Made by a program: the position numbers and the translations under genes
Shown: piece after piece, positions 1-5,328 of the stretch
How positions within the stretch are numbered: position 1 is the first letter of the stretch
Layout: each line of letters opens with the position of its first letter
The notes under the pieces: generated by a model
Database searches by the model: none
Told to the model about the DNA's origin: nothing
The model's input: only the letters and a program-made list of their open reading frames with translations
Assembly (NCBI GenBank): GCA_002170735.1
Contig: NHIV01000052.1
Span: 5,691 to 13,330, forward strand
DNA: 7,640 bases
Direction: 5' to 3'
From: a bacterium TMED198
GTDB taxonomy: Bacteria; Fidelibacterota; Marinisomatia; SCGC-AAA003-L08; D37C17

Positions 1-1034
1 TTTCCAATAAGTTGCTCATTAAAAAGTTTTCTATATTTTGAACTAAAAGTACGGTTTCCCCAATAAATATTCAGCCCAAAGTCTGGCCACTGCAAGTCAT
101 CTCGACCTGAGTAAAAGCTAAAATTAATTCTATCTTTTTTAGTTAAGTCCGTAAAGGCATGTCCCTGCAGGTCGTAGAAATAGTATGGAATTTCTTCTCC
201 AATTAATTCAGCAAATTTATCGATATAAGTCCTTCTTCCTGATATAACCCATGCTCCATTACCTAGCGGCAAAGGACCTTCCCATGTTGTTTGAGAAGAA
301 ATCAAAGAAAGAGAAGCGTTTCCATGCACTTCTTTTCTGTTACCTTCGCGACTAACTACGTTCAGAACAGAGCTCAACCTTCCACCATAGTCTGCATTGA
401 AACCACCTTTTATAAGCTCAGCCTCCTTAAGACCATCAACAATAAAATTTGAAAATACACCACCTAGATGGGAGGGATTGTAAACTGTAATTCCATCCAA
501 AAGAATAAGATTCTGATCGGTGTTGCCTCCACGGACAATTAAACCAGTGCTAAACTCAGAGGCCGTCAAAACCCCAGGAAGAGTTTGCAATGTTCTAAAG
601 ATATCTGCTTCACCAACAGATGGAAGATTTCTTAGTGCCATTGGGTTTAGCTTGATTTGACTGTACTGAATCTGCTTCTGACGGACTGACTTTTCAGCGG
701 ACACATTAATACCATCAGCTTCCAAAGTTCTTGGCTCTAACTCAACATTATACTCAATCTTTGAATTGATAAATGTCATATTTTTTTCTATTGATTTATA
801 TCCTATGTATGATACAAAAACAGTTACAGAATCAGATCCTACATCAACAATAGCATAATAACCATTAATATCTGTGGAAATACCTTGCTCAGTTTCTTTT
901 AAGTAAATGTTTGCACCTATAAGAGCCTCACCTGACTTGGAGTCAGTAATAAAACCAGATATAATTTTTTGTTGCGAAAACAAAGCTGTAGCTAAAATTG
1001 AAAAGACTAAAAAATATTTTATTTTAATATACAA
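1..1034 (-). CDS. TonB-dependent receptor, N-terminal part (runs off left edge)
   Basis: The 344 visible residues form an outer-membrane TonB-dependent receptor of the carboxypeptidase-regulatory-like type, which imports bulky substrates using TonB energy. A signal peptide spans residues 1-20 (ending ATALFS before QQK). A CarboxypepD_reg-like beta-sandwich covers about 24-100, with GEALIGANIYLKET and GISTDINGYYAI as hallmarks. A plug domain covers about 135-230, seen in DIFRTLQTLPGV, IVRGGNTDQNLILLDG and GGFNADYGGRLSSV. The barrel begins after that and is cut by the window edge, so the substrate cannot be inferred. No ATG lies at the right place. I chose TTG at 1034 because it opens a good signal peptide and lies 9 nt after an AGGA Shine-Dalgarno that overlaps the peroxidase stop. 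The gene is therefore probably translationally coupled to the peroxidase, 11 nt upstream. Family identity is secure; the exact start is probable. Confidence 0.9.
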   Translation of the reverse strand, partial: MYIKIKYFLVFSILATALFSQQKIISGFITDSKSGEALIGANIYLKETEQGISTDINGYYAIVDVGSDSVTVFVSYIGYKSIEKNMTFINSKIEYNVELEPRTLEADGINVSAEKSVRQKQIQYSQIKLNPMALRNLPSVGEADIFRTLQTLPGVLTASEFSTGLIVRGGNTDQNLILLDGITVYNPSHLGGVFSNFIVDGLKEAELIKGGFNADYGGRLSSVLNVVSREGNRKEVHGNASLSLISSQTTWEGPLPLGNGAWVISGRRTYIDKFAELIGEEIPYYFYDLQGHAFTDLTKKDRINFSFYSGRDDLQWPDFGLNIYWGNRTFSSKYRKLFNEQLIG

Positions 1035-1043
1035 ATGAATAAA

Positions 1044-1047
1044 TCCT
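1044..1047 (-). promoter_or_regulatory. Shine-Dalgarno (AGGA) for the TTG-started receptor
   Basis: AGGA on the minus strand overlaps the TAG stop of the peroxidase gene (1048-1046) and lies 9 nt before the TTG at 1034. It is the reason for choosing this non-ATG start, and its overlap with the stop codon suggests coupled translation of the two genes. Confidence 0.55.
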
Positions 1048-1621
1048 ATTTAATTAATTGTTCTATCTTATCAGACATAGGCTTGGTACCTGCATCAAAA
1101 AGCTGAACTAACTTACCATCTCTACTTACAAAATATTTATTAAAATTCCAGCTAGGACTCTTATCGTTCCAGCCATTTAGTTTTTTATCGCTGAGCCATT
1201 GATAGAGCGGGTGCTGACCTTTGCCTTTTACAATGATCTTTTCAAAAAGAGGAAACTCAATTCTATAATTGCTTTCGCAGAAAAGCTTTATCTCTTCGTT
1301 TGATCCAGGCTCTTGTCTTAAAAAATCATTTGAAGGAAAACCTAGAACTATGAGGCTATCTTTATGTTTTTCATATAGACTTTGTAATCCTTTATACTGT
1401 TTTGTATAGCCACAGCGAGATGCAACATTAACAATAAGCATATTCTTGCCTTTGTATTTTTCAAGGATAATTTTCTCACCATCAATGCTAGTAACTGGAA
1501 TATCATATATTGACTTTGGAAAATTTTCATAATCAATTTCATCCCTAGAAGACCAAAAACCAGACGCATAAAAAACTGAAAGCACAACTAATACTGCGAA
1601 CAAAATATAAATAAACTTCAT
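1046..1621 (-). CDS. Glutathione peroxidase family protein, exported, Cys-type
   Basis: This 191-residue thiol peroxidase reduces hydrogen peroxide or organic hydroperoxides, most likely with thioredoxin-like donors as is usual for Cys-type bacterial members. The fold signatures are complete: NVASRCGYT with peroxidatic Cys70, the LGFPSNDFLRQEPGS block with Gln103, the possible resolving Cys115 in FCESNY, and WNFNKYFV with Trp158 and Asn159 completing the catalytic tetrad. A hydrophobic N-terminus (about residues 3-20, then GFWSS) is a signal peptide or membrane anchor, so it acts in the envelope. ATG at 1621 has AGGGG 4 nt upstream. The active-site codon is TGT, so this is the Cys form, although the genome seems to make Sec proteins nearby. 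It starts 32 nt after tRNA-Arg and is followed 11 nt later by the TonB receptor, suggesting co-transcription. Family assignment is firm; the electron donor is inferred. Confidence 0.93.
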   Translation of the reverse strand: MKFIYILFAVLVVLSVFYASGFWSSRDEIDYENFPKSIYDIPVTSIDGEKIILEKYKGKNMLIVNVASRCGYTKQYKGLQSLYEKHKDSLIVLGFPSNDFLRQEPGSNEEIKLFCESNYRIEFPLFEKIIVKGKGQHPLYQWLSDKKLNGWNDKSPSWNFNKYFVSRDGKLVQLFDAGTKPMSDKIEQLIK

Positions 1622-1653
1622 AAAACCCCTAAACTTATCAATTTAATTTTATG

Positions 1654-1727
1654 TACACCCGGCAGGATTCGAACCTGCAACCTTCTGATCCGTAGTCAGA
1701 TGCTCTATCCAGTTGAGCCACGGGTGC
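1654..1727 (-). tRNA. tRNA-Arg (anticodon ACG)
   Basis: A complete 74-nt cloverleaf is seen. The D stem is GCTC/GAGC, the anticodon stem TCTGA/TCAGA carries loop CTACGGA (anticodon ACG, expected to be edited to ICG and read CGN codons), and the T arm is GCAGG-TTCGAAT-CCTGC. The acceptor stem is GCACCCG/CGGGTGT with discriminator A. The first acceptor pair is a G1-U72 wobble rather than G-C. The 3' CCA is not encoded (CAT follows), so it must be added by the CCA enzyme. It lies between the serpin and peroxidase genes on the same strand. Confidence 0.95.
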
Positions 1728-1752
1728 GTAGTATACAAAAAAACCTATGCCT

Positions 1753-1781
1753 AATTTAACTTAAACGCGCAATACGTGCAA
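1753..1781 (-). promoter_or_regulatory. Candidate promoter for tRNA-Arg and the peroxidase/receptor genes
   Basis: On the minus strand TTGCAC (1781-1776) and TAAATT (1758-1753) are separated by 17 nt, resembling sigma-70 -35 and -10 boxes. The -10 end lies 25 nt before the tRNA 5' end, room for a start site and a short leader. A T7 run lies between it and the tRNA. This is only a match to a loose consensus in AT-rich DNA. Confidence 0.3.
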
Positions 1782-1817
1782 ATAAATATTAATTTTAAAT
1801 TAAAAAACTTTAATCTT

Positions 1818-2942
1818 CTATCCACTAAACTTTCCCATAAAATGTATAAGATTGTTTTTTTGATCTGAAATAATAAATATAAACGGTCTATTTGCCTTAA
1901 ACTCTTTTCTCTTTTTTTTAGCTGTTGTCTTAACTCTAATCACAACAGCTGTTGCAGAGCTAGCCTCAACCCCTTCCTCATCAAGACTTAGAGTTGATTG
2001 ATGCAGCACATCGCTTATTGTTAGATCGTTTTCATCTCTAATATTTGAAAAATTTGCTTTTCCATCTATGAAAGCCTGATTGACTCCCATTGAAATCAGA
2101 TGATCCTTCAGGCTGATACTATAATCAAGATTGATTTTAGGCATGCTAAAATCAACATCATAAAACTTTGAACTTTTCAAAATCAGATTAAAGTAACTAA
2201 TATCAAGGTTAGATTCAACATAACGCATCATAGTATTACTATTAGGAAGAATAACGGTGAAAAGCAAACTGTCTTCAAGTTCTAATGAGATAGATTTTAA
2301 GTGGCCATCTTCAAAAAAAATCATTCTATCTCTTAAGTGCATTGTTGGAAGCTTAATAGTGCCATTTAAAAGAAAAAAATCTTTACTAGCTGTCTTTGAG
2401 CGTTCAAAAGCTTTTTTCCAATTTGACAACATATACAAAGCATTTACGAGAACCAATCTAGTTCTTCTAGAAATATCATTAGGTTTAAGAAGACTTTGCA
2501 CTTTGTTATTAGTACTTTCAGCAATCCAACTATTGATTTTTAATCTAGATTTGTTAGGATATTCAGAAAAGTTTGCTCTCAAAACCTCATTTTCAAAAAA
2601 AAATGAAAGAGAACTTAAATATGTATCTTTTATTCTGTATTCTTCCTGTAACCAAACTGAGTTAGCTTGAAGTATAGATGGAGAACTTGAAACAAAAAAG
2701 TCAGCTGGCATATTAGGAATATGATCAATAGATAGAACTTCAAGAATCTCCTTCTTAGTTCCATTTCCCGCTCCAAGGCATGCCATAAACAATGCGCTGT
2801 AAATACTAGATGGAGACACAACAAAACTTATCGAATCTTTCTTTTCTAACTCTTTATATAAACTAAAAGCAAAATTTCCTACTTTATCGCTAGATATTGA
2901 TGTTGACAATAAAACAAGAACGCATAAAATATTTTTTTTCAT
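1818..2942 (-). CDS. Secreted bacterial serpin (serine protease inhibitor)
   Basis: This 374-residue protein has the normal length of a serpin, a suicide inhibitor that traps proteases by inserting its cleaved reactive loop into a beta-sheet. Family blocks appear in order: FVVSPSSIYSALFMACLGAG (40-59), the NALYMLSNWKKAF block (168-180), and at the C-terminus NRPFIFIISD and FMGKF. The hinge EEGVEASSATA (322-332) has the small residues typical of inhibitory members. Counting P17 as Glu322, as in alpha-1-antitrypsin, puts P1 at Lys338 (IRVK/TT), implying trypsin-like targets. The segment after P1 is about four residues longer than in antitrypsin and very basic (AKKKRKEFK), so P1 is tentative. 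MKKNILCVLVLLSTSISS is a signal peptide without a lipobox, so the protein is exported. The ATG has no Shine-Dalgarno and directly abuts the terminator of the upstream gene. The stop is TAG. Confidence 0.95.
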   Translation of the reverse strand: MKKNILCVLVLLSTSISSDKVGNFAFSLYKELEKKDSISFVVSPSSIYSALFMACLGAGNGTKKEILEVLSIDHIPNMPADFFVSSSPSILQANSVWLQEEYRIKDTYLSSLSFFFENEVLRANFSEYPNKSRLKINSWIAESTNNKVQSLLKPNDISRRTRLVLVNALYMLSNWKKAFERSKTASKDFFLLNGTIKLPTMHLRDRMIFFEDGHLKSISLELEDSLLFTVILPNSNTMMRYVESNLDISYFNLILKSSKFYDVDFSMPKINLDYSISLKDHLISMGVNQAFIDGKANFSNIRDENDLTISDVLHQSTLSLDEEGVEASSATAVVIRVKTTAKKKRKEFKANRPFIFIISDQKNNLIHFMGKFSG

Positions 2943-2973
2943 AAAAAAAGCAAGGCTGAAACAGCCTTGCTTT
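2943..2973 (-). terminator. Intrinsic terminator of the Sec-dockerin gene
   Basis: A perfect 12-bp inverted repeat (2947-2958 with 2962-2973, arm AAAGCAAGGCTG) with a 3-nt loop is followed on the minus strand by seven T residues (2949-2943, partly inside the stem). It lies 25 nt after the TAA of the dockerin gene and ends at the serpin ATG. The reverse direction has only a short TTT, so it works mainly on minus-strand transcripts. Confidence 0.9.
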
Positions 2974-2998
2974 AAGTTGTCATGTAATTTAATGTTGT

Positions 2999-4519
2999 TT
3001 ATTTAACGAGTAATGCCTTCATTGTTTTGACATTCTTTCCCGATGAAAGTCTTACATAGTAAACACCTGAAGGAAGGGCTGAGGCGTCCCATCTGTAGCT
3101 ATGTTCACCAATGGTTTGAAAGCCATCAAAAATAACAGAAACCTCTTGGCCCATCACATTGTATGCAGAAAGCCTAACGTATCCATCAGATGGAACAGTA
3201 AAATCAATTTCTGTTGTTGGGTTAAACGGGTTTGGATAGACCTTTGTGAGATTGAAATCATACGCACCTGTCTTATAAACATTACCAAAAGCAGACCTCG
3301 ACAATTCTATTTCTTTTCCGGATCGCGAAGAAATTATAAGCTCTATATCTTCAACATTTAAGCTTGCGCCACCTTCAATAACAACTTCAGATTTTCTGCT
3401 ATCAAATGCATTGTTAAACTTAGAAAAGCCAACAAACCTCACAATGCCATCATTATAGCTGGATAGCTTCTCAATGTGGCTGTTATCTTTAATTCTAATG
3501 GAATTATCTAAATCACTTTCAAAAACAAGCTGAAGTCCTGAAAAATCTATCTTAGAATCAATATTAATAATCAAATCGGATCCTGCAACACTAAAATCAG
3601 CTGTAGCTCTTCCAACTTGATCAGTATCATCCCTTCCAACTGAAAGAACTATATTTATAGTCTGTATTATATCTGTAATATTTATAACACCATTACTATC
3701 AAGATCTGAATCTGCAAGCTCGCAATCAGTATATTGGTCAGTAGCAGAATACCCACCAGCCAAAACCGCGTTTACAATTAGGACTACATCAAGAATATCA
3801 TGCACGAGATCATCGTTTGGATCGCCTGCAAGGTTATGGCAATCATCGCAAGCATCACCTAGAGAATCTTCATCAGAATCTGCTTGATCTGGGTTTGAAT
3901 CGTTTGGACAATTGTCGTAATCGTTTTCAACCCCATCATCATCCAAATCAAGGTTGTCCTCACACAAGCTGCCACAGTTTTCAAGCATTTGGTCTAGATA
4001 ATAGGTACCTTGGAAATAACTTGTTCCAATAGACTGCTTGTAAACTGTCATGGTATGGTCTATCCATACATCAGCAGGTACATAGTTATCAGTTGTAAAC
4101 AAGTTCCAAAAGACAAAGTTCCCTGTTGTTATAAGTTGATCATGGTAGTTACTGGCGTTGTCCCAGGTAGAGCAGCTGTAGGGCTGGCCTGGCTCACTAA
4201 GCTCTGTGAACCATACTACATGCGAGTTGTCTGAGTAGTCGTAAGATATTTGTTCCATACTCCCGATGGAACTGTAGCAACTGCCTCACCATGAGGCCGA
4301 CATATCGATACCAATAACGTGGTAATTCCCTCCATTAGTAGCCCCATTAAAATCAGCCAACCTTAAAGTAGAATTGTTTGCATAACCCTCTCCACCGCTG
4401 CATACAGTAACTCCCTGATTTTGATGTTGAGCATTAACAACGTCACCAACAGAGTAATACTGCGCTAGAGATAGTGAAAGAAAAACAGCTATAGTTAAAA
4501 TATTTTTTAAAACCTTCAT
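2999..4519 (-). CDS. Thioredoxin-fold selenoprotein with TSP3 repeats, dockerin and T9SS sorting domain
   Basis: Reading the in-frame TGA at 4288-4286 as selenocysteine gives one 506-residue protein. A signal peptide ends SLSLA before QYYSVG. A thioredoxin-like domain spans about 30-180 with active site SASW-U78-GSC81, the motif GQPYSCSTW, and a cis-Pro region (VP148ADVWIDHTMTV). Thrombospondin type 3-like Ca-binding repeats follow at about 190-227 (LDDDGVENDYDNCPND, DSDEDSLGDACDDC), then a type I dockerin pair at about 237-296 (DILDVVLIVNAVL, DLDSNGVINITDII), then a possibly cohesin-like beta domain at 305-407. The T9SS sorting domain is at 426-506 (KVYPNPFNPTTEI to the terminal Lys). The architecture implies export through T9SS and anchoring or release at the cell surface. 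The start is ATG at 4519 with AGGGG upstream. It is paralogous to the Sec lipoprotein upstream. Substrate unknown; the alternative is a disrupted gene, made unlikely by the identical UGA in its neighbour. Confidence 0.88.
4252..4272 (-). promoter_or_regulatory. Putative bacterial SECIS hairpin of the dockerin selenoprotein
   Basis: The minus-strand RNA forms a perfect 7-bp stem (GUUCCAU with AUGGAAC) closing a 7-nt loop, CGGGAGU. The loop begins 21 nt after the UGA (20 nt between) and has G as its second base. Published bacterial SECIS rules expect an apical loop some 16-37 nt after UGA with a G in its first two bases, so this fits. It would bind SelB to direct Sec insertion. The same loop pattern occurs at the same distance in the neighbouring Sec gene. 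Confidence 0.75.
4286..4288 (-). other. In-frame UGA, probable selenocysteine codon (Sec78)
   Basis: TGA replaces the first cysteine codon of a CxxC redox site: IDMSASW-TGA-GSCYSSIG. Both flanks stay in one frame and only together make a thioredoxin domain. Trp just before it is coded by TGG, so UGA-as-Trp is not needed. Confidence 0.85.
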
Positions 4520-4550
4520 AACATCCCCTATTTAAATGTCTAAGATACAA

Positions 4551-4556
4551 ATTATA
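4551..4556 (-). promoter_or_regulatory. Candidate -10 box before the dockerin selenoprotein
   Basis: An exact TATAAT on the minus strand lies 31 nt before the ATG at 4519, inside the largest intergenic gap of the window. No convincing -35 accompanies it (TTATTT at 17 nt). In DNA this AT-rich it may be chance. If real, this gene can be transcribed separately from the upstream cluster. Confidence 0.25.
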
Positions 4557-4563
4557 ATTACAT

Positions 4564-4590
4564 CAATTTAAAAAAATAATTTTTAAATTG
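4564..4590 (-). repeat. AT-only inverted repeat in the 109-nt intergenic gap
   Basis: A perfect 11-bp inverted repeat (4564-4574 with 4580-4590, arm CAATTTAAAAA) with a 5-nt loop sits between the two selenoprotein genes, 38 nt after the lipoprotein stop and just before the candidate -10 box. It could be a protein-binding palindrome or a weak transcript hairpin. It has almost no G-C pairs, so it is a poor intrinsic terminator. Confidence 0.4.
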
Positions 4591-4628
4591 CCATTAGAAA
4601 AGTATTTAATTTTGTAACAAGCAAATAG

Positions 4629-5300
4629 CTACATATCATCCAAGGCTTGCTGGATGTAGTAAACCAACTGAGACTCGTTGCAGGATGAAAATAGCTTTCT
4701 CACAACCATTTGATGATCGATAACAGCTAATATTGGATAACTCGTAGAAGAACTTTCTCTGAATAAGCTAAATAAATCTGCGCCACTACCATCATCAACT
4801 ACAATAGGAGATACTGTTGTGGAGTTACATCCCTCATCCCCTTGATTGCAGTCTTGGCCTTCACTATTTTCAAAAAATGTATATTGCGAATAACCCTCAC
4901 CCCAATCTTGGCAGGTTAAAGGCTGGCCGAGATCATCTATGTTTGTAACCAACACAAACTCTTCATCTTCAAATCTCTTTTCAATGCTAGCCATATTCCC
5001 GATGGCATCAAAGCACGGGCCTCACCAAGATGCGGACATCTCAAGAAGAATAACTTTTCCTTTTAAGTCTGATAGAGTCGAATAATCATGGCTCGCCAAA
5101 AAATCATCTGTGCCTGTGCAAAGACTAAAATCGACAGCTTGCTGATCGGTATCACTTATTAAACACCCCTCCTTGTAGTACCCAAAATTTTCCATACAAT
5201 CAGGATCTCCTGAAAAGGTGTTATCTTGCAACACAGACTCATCTCCTCCGCAACCAAGAAGAAGAAGAAGGAATGAAGCAAACGTAAAATAATTTCTCAT
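4629..5300 (-). CDS. Thioredoxin-fold lipoprotein selenoprotein (UGPC active site)
   Basis: With the TGA at 5024-5022 read as selenocysteine this is a 223-residue thiol/selenol-disulfide protein of the TlpA/redoxin type. An SPII signal ends in the lipobox LLGC (Cys17 lipidated), so it is membrane-anchored on the periplasmic or outer side. Cysteines occur in a linker (PDC, EGC, SLC). The fold core reads LKGKVILLEMSASW-U93-GPC96, then FVLVTNIDD, GQPLTC130QDW, a Cys-rich insert (EGQDCNQGDEGC) and the cis-Pro segment TSYP189ILAVIDHQMVV. Family members normally have WCGPC. The ATG at 5315 also opens this frame, but ATG at 5300 is preferred: GAGGA lies 8 nt before it and it begins a standard lipoprotein signal. 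It follows the barrel gene by 28 nt and precedes its paralogue by 109 nt, sharing SASWUG, IGxM, GQPxxCxxW and VIDHxM-like motifs. Substrate unknown. Confidence 0.87.
4990..5006 (-). promoter_or_regulatory. Putative bacterial SECIS hairpin of the lipoprotein selenoprotein
   Basis: The minus-strand RNA forms a 5-bp stem (GCCAU with AUGGC) closing loop CGGGAAU. It can be extended with U36 bulged: U18-A37, an A-G mismatch, G16-C39 and U15-A40 (out to 4985-5010). The loop starts at the same base after UGA as in the dockerin gene. At stem position 19/35 this gene has G-C where the other has U-A, a compensatory change. Confidence 0.72.
5022..5024 (-). other. In-frame UGA, probable selenocysteine codon (Sec93)
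   Basis: TGA stands at the first cysteine of the WCGPC active site: LLEMSASW-TGA-GPCFDAIG. The upstream part alone ends just before the active site, and the downstream part alone lacks a start with a ribosome site. The identical event in the next gene argues against random nonsense mutation. Confidence 0.87.
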
Positions 5301-5308
5301 AATTATAT

Positions 5309-5313
5309 TCCTC
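5309..5313 (-). promoter_or_regulatory. Shine-Dalgarno (GAGGA) deciding the lipoprotein start
   Basis: GAGGA lies 8 nt before ATG 5300 and inside the possible upstream start ATG 5315, which has no purine-rich site before it. This favours the start at 5300. Confidence 0.6.
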
Positions 5314-5328
5314 ATAATTTATCTATAA

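Noticed and set aside
1348..1587. 79-codon open frame on the minus strand inside the peroxidase gene
   Set aside because: It lies in another frame of a well-supported glutathione peroxidase and shows no domain of its own.
1728..1733. TATACT just before tRNA-Arg as its -10 box
   Set aside because: It abuts the mature 5' end, so transcription would begin inside the tRNA. The TTGCAC/TAAATT pair further upstream is better placed.
2257..2824. Open frames of 137 codons (plus) and 64 codons (minus) inside the serpin gene
   Set aside because: They overlap conserved serpin coding sequence and have no recognisable features or ribosome sites.
3101..4234. Three plus-strand open frames opposite the dockerin gene
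   Set aside because: They are antisense shadows; their compositions reflect the reversed Asp-rich and sorting-domain codons.
5003..5018. Alternative hairpin in the lipoprotein mRNA pairing CCCG with CGGG right after UGA
   Set aside because: It needs bulges, puts the loop too close to the UGA for bacterial SECIS rules, and has no counterpart in the paralogue.
4286..5024. UGA reassigned to Trp or Gly genome-wide
   Set aside because: Trp is coded by TGG throughout, including right before both UGAs, and UGA occurs in-frame only at the two active-site Cys positions. One gene end also appears to use TGA as stop.
2999..5315. Four separate short genes (5315-5022, 4994-4629, 4519-4286, 4258-2999) or two pseudogenes
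   Set aside because: Each pair is in one frame, split only by a UGA at the catalytic Cys, and only the joined reading restores a thioredoxin domain. Identical loss in two neighbours is unlikely, and no other stops or frameshifts are present.
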